DNA of 32,427 nt from a virus: the IMG/VR virus record IMGVR_UViG_3300020404_002628, positions 1 through 32,427 of that record; one strand, written 5' to 3'. Below are positions 24,819-31,224 of the stretch, in pieces. Made by a program: the position numbers and the translations under genes. A model generated the notes under the pieces. That model saw only the letters and a list, made by a program, of their open reading frames with translations. It was not told the DNA's origin and made no database searches. The number at the start of each line of letters is the position of its first letter. The stretch's first letter is position 1.

Positions 24819-25904
24819 TTATGCAAACTGAGCTGCAAAAGGATCAAATTTAGCTCCACACTTTTCGCTACAAACTCCTAATTTGCCTTCCTTTACAGTC
24901 TTTGCATTCCAGCTATCTTCAATGCTTTTCAGTAACGGACCTTCCATAACTTTTTTCATATCATTCATAATGACATTAATGCCGCCTTTGCCTCCAGCTT
25001 CATCAATGTGAGACCATATTTGTTCTACTTTTGGATCGGCGTGCCACCATTTATACATACGTCCAGCCGTCCAACAACAAGGCATAAGCAAACCTTCGGC
25101 AGTAATAAAAATATTACCAGCATCTTTTACTTTACAATTAATTTTACACTTGTTATAATATTCAATCATACTGCCATATTGCTTTGCAATATTTTTTTGT
25201 TTGTCTAACTCTTTATTTGCAAATTGTTTTTCTTTAGGCTTTGCCAACGTTTGTGTTTTTTGTCCTTTTCGATTTATCGCTTGGTGTGTTTCTTTACCAG
25301 TCATTTTCTTAGTACTATAGAAACGTCCTGTTTTTTTCTTTATAAATTTTTCTACACCCCATTCTTTGGCAAGTTGTTCTGCTTCTTCTACTTGATGTTC
25401 GTTGTGTTGAAATATGATAAAATCCCAACGGGCTCTGCCACCTGCTGCAACAAATGCTTTCATATTAGTTTCAACTTTATCCCATTGTACGTTTTGTCTA
25501 TACAAATGATTTGTATCTTCTAGTCCGTCAACACTAAAAATTACAGCACCATTGCGTCCAAATACTTGTGCAAGTTCCATCCACCAAGGCATATCTCTAG
25601 CACCAGCATTAGTATTCATACTAAGCCACATTGTAGGATTATGCTCTCTAAAATATTTGAATATTTCAAGTGTGTCTTTTGCAACAATAGGATCTCCTAA
25701 GTTACCACACATATACATTGTTTTTAGTTGTTTGATAAAATCGGGTTTGAAAATCTTTTTTGCTTTTTGTAAAGTTATTTCAGCATTAGTAAGATGAGGA
25801 TTATCATCTCCTCCATTCATATTCCTATCGCACATAGGACAAGCGGCTTGACATTTTTGAGTAACTTCTAAATGTACTTCTTTTATGTCTTCATACTTAT
25901 ACAT
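24819..25904 (-). CDS. Radical SAM protein with Lys-rich insert and C-terminal SPASM-like region
   Basis: 361 residues. The core motif is Cys18-x3-Cys22-x2-Cys25 (KCQAACPMC), with CGNLGDP in the place of GGEP. FSVDGLEDTNHLYRQN and IIFQHNEHQVEEAE are shared with the paralogue at 23680-24774. A basic low-complexity stretch (about residues 190-245, many Lys/Gln) separates the barrel from the C-terminal cysteines: CKINCK, a further MPCC, and CSEKC. The ATG immediately follows the upstream TAA (TAAATG). Paired radical SAM paralogues could form a heterodimer or act on successive sites; this is inference. Confidence 0.9.
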   Translation of the reverse strand: MYKYEDIKEVHLEVTQKCQAACPMCDRNMNGGDDNPHLTNAEITLQKAKKIFKPDFIKQLKTMYMCGNLGDPIVAKDTLEIFKYFREHNPTMWLSMNTNAGARDMPWWMELAQVFGRNGAVIFSVDGLEDTNHLYRQNVQWDKVETNMKAFVAAGGRARWDFIIFQHNEHQVEEAEQLAKEWGVEKFIKKKTGRFYSTKKMTGKETHQAINRKGQKTQTLAKPKEKQFANKELDKQKNIAKQYGSMIEYYNKCKINCKVKDAGNIFITAEGLLMPCCWTAGRMYKWWHADPKVEQIWSHIDEAGGKGGINVIMNDMKKVMEGPLLKSIEDSWNAKTVKEGKLGVCSEKCGAKFDPFAAQFA

Positions 25905-26570
25905 TTACACATCCAAGGTTTTATCATTTATACTTTGTAGCAATTTTTTTTGTTTTTTAAGAAGACTTTCTATTTCTTGCCTATGAAAAAAATCTTGCAA
26001 CGCAGTCATTAATTGAAGTTGCGCCCAATAGTATTTACGTATATACAATGCATCATTATAAAAATTGAATATATTGATACTATCAGGATCAATTAATTTT
26101 ACTTTTAGATCTTGTGTAATTACAATATTTCCTACTCCAAAATCTCCGTGTAATACAAATTCATCATCAGATAATGTTTTACTATATTCCAACATATCTA
26201 ACCACGTTGATTGCATAGCAATCATAATTTCTAATATAGTTTCTTTTTGTATTTTTTTGTATAATCTTACATCTTTTTTTTCTATCAAATCTTTCACTGA
26301 AATTAGGATAGGTAATTTTTCCATCTCAATAGTATCAAACCAATTAGTTTGAAAAACTTGTACAAAGGAATCATTTTTGTCTGCAAGGGTTTGATACATA
26401 TCTAACCACTTACTGTTTAATGGCTGACCTTGATCTCTATTCTTACAAACCTTAATAACTCTGCAATCACATTTTGGTCCAGCGTTATTGCAACAAGGTT
26501 TACTCTTGTCAAAATACAAAGTTGAATGAGGAAATTCTTTGCAGCTATGATAATTAAATTGATCAATCAT
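25905..26570 (-). CDS. Kinase/phosphotransferase-fold protein with Cys-rich N-terminus
   Basis: 221 residues. VLHGDFGVGNIV (His141-Gly-Asp143, Asn148) and VKLIDPD (Asp161) are the catalytic loop and metal-binding motif of aminoglycoside phosphotransferase/choline-kinase-like enzymes. The usual N-lobe is short and no glycine-rich loop or ATP lysine is obvious. Instead residues 10-42 hold six cysteines (SC, PCCNN, KCDC, VC), possibly a metal site. The protein may phosphorylate a small molecule or sugar, or be a degenerate kinase. It overlaps the upstream 74-residue gene by 8 bp and abuts the next radical SAM gene. Confidence 0.72.
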   Translation of the reverse strand: MIDQFNYHSCKEFPHSTLYFDKSKPCCNNAGPKCDCRVIKVCKNRDQGQPLNSKWLDMYQTLADKNDSFVQVFQTNWFDTIEMEKLPILISVKDLIEKKDVRLYKKIQKETILEIMIAMQSTWLDMLEYSKTLSDDEFVLHGDFGVGNIVITQDLKVKLIDPDSINIFNFYNDALYIRKYYWAQLQLMTALQDFFHRQEIESLLKKQKKLLQSINDKTLDV

Positions 26571-26787
26571 CGCTTATCAACTTTACTTCTGTTCCTGGAC
26601 CTACTTTGCTAGGCAAGTCACCGTAATTATCAACATACCATTCAATCACTGCCTTGTACCACATTTGACTATTATGGTGTGCTTTTTTGTTGAACATATG
26701 TATATTGTTGTTTGTGGCTTGCATAGTGCTAAGAGCTCTTGCACTTTCAGTTTGCAATTGTCTTAGTGTAAGTTCATTTATATCCAA
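26563..26787 (-). CDS. Small protein of unknown function (74 aa)
   Basis: Not recognised. It begins with a Gln/Thr-rich helix-like segment (LTLRQLQTESARALST), has a His-containing middle (KKAHHNSQMWYKAVIEW) and ends VGPGTEVKLISDD, with no cysteine. The start is most likely TTG at 26787, with AAAAGG upstream, overlapping the methyltransferase gene by 14 bp; the first internal Met is residue 22. Overlap at both ends supports translation. It could be an adaptor, chaperone or substrate for neighbouring enzymes. Confidence 0.6.
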   Translation of the reverse strand: MDINELTLRQLQTESARALSTMQATNNNIHMFNKKAHHNSQMWYKAVIEWYVDNYGDLPSKVGPGTEVKLISDD

Positions 26788-27817
26788 TTTTCATAAACCT
26801 TTTGTATTTAGGCAATTGTAGTTCGCCTTCATATAACACTGTTGTCATTGGAGATTTATCGCTAAATTCTTCTAGTGTTTTACTGCAATTCACGTGTTCT
26901 TCTATTTCAAAATAATCATTTCCTTGAACAACTATAAATTTATCGTCGGGTATTTTATTATACCAAGTATTGTAATTATCAATATGTTCAGTGCTGGTAT
27001 TTATTATTGTATCAGGAGTATCCCATAATCTTTCAAAATCGCTGCCACCTTTTTTTGCAACAATATAACAATGCTCTTCAAAATTTATATCGTGTATGTC
27101 TTGTATCACAGGCTTGAATTTCCATCCATTTATTACCCAATGTTTATTGAATATTTCTGCTATTTTTTCAGTGCTTTCATCTACATCAAAACTTCTAACT
27201 TTTTCTAATGTCAACCCTGATTCAAATAACATTACTGCTAGTGTACCGTACCATCCTGCACAAAGAAATACAGTGCCAAGATCAATACCAATATTTTTTA
27301 GTTCACGTATTACCCATAACTTACTTTCAAGTTGTCCTCTACTAAAACAATCTTCATCAAACGGAATATCTTCTTTTATCATAGTTTTAAAAGCATACAC
27401 AAAATGTGTGTCTACATAAGATTGTATTATTCTCCACAAACTAAAAACATTATCATTTAGGATAAGTCCTTTGAGATCTTCATCATCGATAAGTCTAAAA
27501 ATACTGTGCAAGTTATCTTCAAGCACTGCTTTTCGTAAATCATCATTACCTGGTAACAATCTAAACAAAGCGTGTAGGTTATGTTCTAATACTGCTTTGC
27601 GTAAATCTTCTATTTCACCAACTGTTCTTTTGTTATCAACGCATCTAAAAACACTGTTTATATTTTTTTCTACTACTGCTTTTCGCAGTTCTTCCTTATC
27701 GATTAAACGAAATAAACTTAGCACATCACGATCAATGTATGCACGTCTTAGATTTGCAAAACGTTCATCATCAGGATAAAGAACTTCAAATCTATCTAAT
27801 AATTTATATATGTCCAT
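26774..27817 (-). CDS. Repeat protein fused to a SAM-dependent methyltransferase-like domain
   Basis: 347 residues from the ATG at 27817; a TTG three bases earlier is less likely. Residues 23-132 consist of five 18-residue units of the form LRKAVLEDNLHSIFRLID, presumably helical hairpins for protein contact. Residues about 165-347 look like a class I methyltransferase: VFLCAGWYGTLAVMLF as the SAM loop (183 onward), FDVDES as the acidic second motif (210-215), and a later DTIINTSTEHI strand. It overlaps the upstream glycosyltransferase-like gene by 14 bp. The target is unknown. Confidence 0.78.
   Translation of the reverse strand: MDIYKLLDRFEVLYPDDERFANLRRAYIDRDVLSLFRLIDKEELRKAVVEKNINSVFRCVDNKRTVGEIEDLRKAVLEHNLHALFRLLPGNDDLRKAVLEDNLHSIFRLIDDEDLKGLILNDNVFSLWRIIQSYVDTHFVYAFKTMIKEDIPFDEDCFSRGQLESKLWVIRELKNIGIDLGTVFLCAGWYGTLAVMLFESGLTLEKVRSFDVDESTEKIAEIFNKHWVINGWKFKPVIQDIHDINFEEHCYIVAKKGGSDFERLWDTPDTIINTSTEHIDNYNTWYNKIPDDKFIVVQGNDYFEIEEHVNCSKTLEEFSDKSPMTTVLYEGELQLPKYKRFMKIGYK
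27425..27751 (-). repeat. Five 18-residue protein repeats, coding
   Basis: The N-terminal region of the methyltransferase-like protein repeats LR(K/R)A..(E/D).N..S(L/V/I)FR(L/C)(I/V)D at residues 23-40, 44-61, 72-89, 94-111 and 115-132. Units 3 and 4 are closest, with LRKAVLE shared exactly; unit 5 is the most diverged. Confidence 0.8.
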
Positions 27818-29135
27818 CAAATTTTTCTCTTAACCAATCAAAGTCATTGATTAACTTCAACGCATCTATGTTGCCTTTATTAGCAGCTCCGTACATAGTT
27901 CCTTCTTTTGCACCTTTGATTGCATATTCTCCATAAGGCTTATCCTTGCCAACACTGCTCCAAATTTTCAAGCGTGTATCAGTTTCGGCTTCTTTTTGTC
28001 TATCAATTACTTTACTACTTAGCTTACAACATTCTCTGAATGCACTTTTCCAAGTTTCAAATTCGCCAGTGTTAAATGCAGTAATATTTGATATTTGTTG
28101 TATTGCCCTAAACTTATCACTAATGCTAGTTGTCATATCAGGTTTACTAGTATCCATAGTAAGTGTAAGTTCTCTTGGAAATAATTTTACTCCACCATAA
28201 CCATACACAAGTCCATTGATAGGATTTCTACTACGCCATACGTGTACGTGGTCCCATTGCCAAACAGGAACTTGATAATCAAAATTAAAATCTTCAACTA
28301 TATCAGCATCGCCATCTATAATCCAAAACATTGGAGTTGTGCATATTTTTGCACCCTCTATATGAGCTTGATGTATTCCTTTTACTCCGTGTATTCTTTT
28401 GCATTGAGGAAAGCGTTTTAGTATGCGATTATAGTTTTCATCAGCATTAGGTTCTTGATAACTTATAAAAACAATGTCATATGGTTTAGGTTTGCTTACA
28501 ATTTTGTTATGTTCTTTTTTGTGTGCAATAAACATAAACTTCCATTCTCTTGCACTAATTTTTGATTTCTTACTGCATAATATAACACCGTCGTGGTGTT
28601 CACCATTTAGGAATACGTGATTTATTTTTCTATCAAAAGAATTATGATGAGTAAAGTATGTGTCAAATTCAAAATCATCTAACAACTCTATAGTAGGTGG
28701 AACTACCCAAAACATATCTGTCTTTGCTGTAACTAATGCATTTGCATAATCTTCATATGTATCTGTATAAAAAATATCATACTTTGTTGGCATACTTGCT
28801 ACAATATTAACTTCTTTAGTGTTAACAAAAAATCTATGATCAACTTCTTTTTGTGACACTTGTGCATTTTTTGGTATCAACGAAATACCATCGTATTCGT
28901 CATTGTTTAGAAAAACGTGTATATAGTCTTGGCTCCATTCATCAGGAACATAATCAAATAAGAAGTTTTCTTTTATTTCTAAGTCTGGATATACGACCCA
29001 CAAAAATTTTGTAATACAAGTACGTTGTGCTTGTTCTATTGTTTTTACACATTTGACTGTAGGAATACTTTTCTTAAGTCGTTTGTAATCTTCTTCAAAC
29101 AAACTTTTATCGGCAATTAAAAATACATCATACAT
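27804..29135 (-). CDS. Triplicated glycosyltransferase-like protein
   Basis: 443 residues made of three successive versions of one module (about residues 2-115, 119-217 and 219-330) and a C-terminal tail. Each has YD(V/I)F at its start, a TKFLWVVYP / TDMFWVVPP / TPMFWIIDG strand, an F.FDY block and an HVFLN / HVFLN / HVHVW strand followed by DG or NG. Only the third keeps an acidic DGDAD motif (274-278), the DxD metal site expected of GT-A glycosyltransferases; modules 1 and 2 read YPDLE and PPTIE. One active and two binding modules is the simplest reading. It is the first gene of the leftward block, with a consensus promoter directly at its start. Confidence 0.7.
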   Translation of the reverse strand: MYDVFLIADKSLFEEDYKRLKKSIPTVKCVKTIEQAQRTCITKFLWVVYPDLEIKENFLFDYVPDEWSQDYIHVFLNNDEYDGISLIPKNAQVSQKEVDHRFFVNTKEVNIVASMPTKYDIFYTDTYEDYANALVTAKTDMFWVVPPTIELLDDFEFDTYFTHHNSFDRKINHVFLNGEHHDGVILCSKKSKISAREWKFMFIAHKKEHNKIVSKPKPYDIVFISYQEPNADENYNRILKRFPQCKRIHGVKGIHQAHIEGAKICTTPMFWIIDGDADIVEDFNFDYQVPVWQWDHVHVWRSRNPINGLVYGYGGVKLFPRELTLTMDTSKPDMTTSISDKFRAIQQISNITAFNTGEFETWKSAFRECCKLSSKVIDRQKEAETDTRLKIWSSVGKDKPYGEYAIKGAKEGTMYGAANKGNIDALKLINDFDWLREKFDGHI

Positions 29136-29141
29136 ACACTA

Positions 29142-29170
29142 ATTATACTAAAAAAATCCATTCTTGTCAA
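29142..29170 (-). promoter_or_regulatory. Consensus sigma-70 promoter, TTGACA-17-TATAAT
   Basis: On the minus strand TTGACA (29170-29165) and TATAAT (29147-29142) are both perfect and separated by 17 bases. The ATG at 29135 begins seven bases after the -10, about where transcription should start, so the mRNA would be leaderless or nearly so. It is the apparent main promoter for the 25-kb leftward gene block and needs only host RNA polymerase. Confidence 0.75.
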
Positions 29171-29176
29171 TATTAG

Positions 29177-29184
29177 AATAAATA
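29177..29184 (+). promoter_or_regulatory. NATAAATA late-promoter-like motif
   Basis: AATAAATA, in context AGAATAAATACATTGTAGGAG, lies 17 bases before the fibre ATG at 29202. The 66-base gap between the divergent genes therefore seems to hold a sigma-70-type promoter to the left and a late-type promoter to the right. Confidence 0.55.
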
Positions 29185-29190
29185 CATTGT

Positions 29191-29195
29191 AGGAG
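29191..29195 (+). promoter_or_regulatory. Shine-Dalgarno AGGAG
   Basis: AGGAG six bases before the ATG at 29202 fixes the start of the fibre gene. It contrasts with the leaderless start of the divergent gene. Confidence 0.75.
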
Positions 29196-29201
29196 AAAAA
29201 T

Positions 29202-30644
29202 ATGACTGATTTTATACCTGGCGATTCGTATCGAATAGATATTGTAGGTGCTGATAGTACTTTAATTATAGATAGTTGGCTAAGCCACATAAAAGCAAAT
29301 GTTGTTAACAAAGACGGCATAGTGCAAGTTGACACAACATTTGGTAAACTATACGGACCTATGGTAGGTAATGTTGAAAATGAAGAAGGCGATGTATTAA
29401 TTAATGCAGCAAGTCGCACTGTTCATATGGACGTTGTAGGAAATGTTAAAGACAACGCAAATAACGTTATATTAGATGCTGCACGTAGTTTAATCAAAGG
29501 TAATTTCGAAGGCAATATTGTAAATTCTGCTGGGGATATGATTTATGATGCTGTTACAAAAACATTAGTTGTTGACAGAATTGTAGGTGATACATATGGA
29601 AAACACCACGGTGAAGTAGACTTAGTGGGTAATGTAAATGGTACATTTATGGGTAACCTAATAGGTCCAAGTAATGGTGTACATTCAGGAACTGTTTTAG
29701 GAGATGTAACAGGTAACTTGAAAGGTAATATTGTTTATGAGAACGGTGACATTATTGTTGACGGATCAAACGGAACAGTTAACGGAAATTTAAAAGGCGG
29801 AATACTAACACCTGATGACGAACACGTATTGACTTGGAATGACACTTTAAAACATCACGTGTTAAGAGCAGGACTTGAACATCCAGATTCAAAAAGTGCT
29901 GTGCTTAAACTTGGAGACACTGACAGAGAAACAATGTACAAAGGTAACATTGCATACTGGGACGATTCTCCTGTACTTACTTTGCTTGATTGGGAAGGCA
30001 CAGATAAACCAAGTGTGCTTGCAGAGTATAGAGGTAGTGTAATTGGCGAAGTATTTGATGAAACTAAAGCACCGGTGCTTACTGTAAATGAAGGACAAGT
30101 AAGACTAGAAGGCGGCGCAACAGGCGAAATTAATATTGGTTACAATAGTACAGAAACATTACAAGTATATGCTGACAATATAAGTTTTAAACTACAATCA
30201 AATCCAGTTAACACTTCTAACTTAGGACAAGTTAATTATTTTGCTTTTAACGGTGATCACGAAAATATGCTTCCACTAAACCCTGGAGATCATATGATGG
30301 TAAACACTGTACACGCTTGGGACGGATTGGCATATAAAATTGGAGGTGGCTTTGGTTTTTATGTAAACACAGACGTAACACCAGATCCAGACTTAGAAAT
30401 ATATCCAACAGATTTTGCAATTACGTTGAGCGATGGAAAAAATTTACCTAGTGCATTTTGGGATAATCCAACTGGCTTAAATTTTGACGGTAGAGGTGTT
30501 TTATCAGTACCAATTATGAAGTCAAAAGGATTTACAGAAGCAGACTTAACAGATGTAGATGGCGAAGAAGGTATGATTATATTCAATAAATCAACTAAAA
30601 AGTTCCAAGGTTACAACGGCACTAGTTGGGTTGATTTAGGATAG
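29202..30644 (+). CDS. Tail-fibre/virion structural protein
   Basis: 480 residues. The first 200 consist of short repeats of the type GNV...GDVI(V/L)DA...V.GN, rich in Gly, Asn and Asp, related to the DDSTVLVDG repeats of the fibre at 1-1836. The middle is more globular. The C-terminus reads GMIIFNKSTKKFQGY and SWVDLG, matching the end of the first fibre (MVYNTTTNKFQGY, WVDLH); this may be a shared trimer tip or attachment element. It is the only + strand gene in this part, with its own late-type promoter, and its 3' end overlaps the opposing gene by 23 bp. A virion role is inferred from repeat style. Confidence 0.82.
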   Translation: MTDFIPGDSYRIDIVGADSTLIIDSWLSHIKANVVNKDGIVQVDTTFGKLYGPMVGNVENEEGDVLINAASRTVHMDVVGNVKDNANNVILDAARSLIKGNFEGNIVNSAGDMIYDAVTKTLVVDRIVGDTYGKHHGEVDLVGNVNGTFMGNLIGPSNGVHSGTVLGDVTGNLKGNIVYENGDIIVDGSNGTVNGNLKGGILTPDDEHVLTWNDTLKHHVLRAGLEHPDSKSAVLKLGDTDRETMYKGNIAYWDDSPVLTLLDWEGTDKPSVLAEYRGSVIGEVFDETKAPVLTVNEGQVRLEGGATGEINIGYNSTETLQVYADNISFKLQSNPVNTSNLGQVNYFAFNGDHENMLPLNPGDHMMVNTVHAWDGLAYKIGGGFGFYVNTDVTPDPDLEIYPTDFAITLSDGKNLPSAFWDNPTGLNFDGRGVLSVPIMKSKGFTEADLTDVDGEEGMIIFNKSTKKFQGYNGTSWVDLG

Positions 30645-31224
30645 GTATAACTTCCTCTGCTTCAGGCCATCTAGACAAAGATAAAGTTTCATAAAATTTA
30701 TCAACATTAATTTTCCAAAAAGTTTGGAATGTACCTTTGTATTCAAGTTCTAATGGATTTTGTAGAACACCTGCTTTATGAAAATACTTTGCCCAAAAAT
30801 TATGTACTTTGTTTTGGCTACCAACATCACCAGTATGTGTGCTAAGATACAAGGGTTTATCTCTGCCAACACCTTCTATACAAGCAGGCAATAAAAATTG
30901 CGAAGCGTGTGAATAGTGAATATCAGTTTTACCTTTCAGACTTTTTACTCTATCTTTTCCTATTAGATGAGTTAACACACAAGTTCTTGCACCTATTCTG
31001 TAAGCATCTTTTCCTAATATTCCAAGTTCTTCTAACTTATGTGCTACTACTGTACCAACAACATTATTATTATGTAATAACAACCAAAGTTTAGCATCTT
31101 CATATTTTTTAATATAATCAATAAGCATTTCTTGACTGCTATTATTATAGAACTTTTTCTTGTGTGCTTCTATAAAAAATTCAGTTAAATCTATATCATT
31201 ATTGTATAATTTTATTTCAAACAT
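30622..31224 (-). CDS. Possible GNAT-like acetyltransferase
   Basis: 200 residues from the ATG at 31224 (MFEIKLYNND), which overlaps the upstream radical SAM stop by 8 bp as ATGTTTGA; a longer frame to 31272 runs inside that gene. LWLLLHNNNVVGTVVAHKLEELG has the strand-turn-strand of GNAT proteins, followed by an Arg-containing region (YRIGARTCVLTHL) and LYLSTHTGDVGSQNKVHNFWAKYFHKAG, which resembles the final GNAT helix with an N..A...Y/F pattern. The exact acceptor is unknown. The motif match is moderate; a hypothetical label would also be fair. Confidence 0.65.
   Translation of the reverse strand: MFEIKLYNNDIDLTEFFIEAHKKKFYNNSSQEMLIDYIKKYEDAKLWLLLHNNNVVGTVVAHKLEELGILGKDAYRIGARTCVLTHLIGKDRVKSLKGKTDIHYSHASQFLLPACIEGVGRDKPLYLSTHTGDVGSQNKVHNFWAKYFHKAGVLQNPLELEYKGTFQTFWKINVDKFYETLSLSRWPEAEEVIPILNQPN

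Noticed and set aside
27096-27419. 107-residue open frame on the plus strand, and similar frames at 23888-24205 and 25224-25523
   Set aside because: They lie wholly inside well-supported minus-strand genes, translate to Phe/Ser/Leu-rich sequence typical of antisense of AT-rich genes, and lack promoters or ribosome sites.
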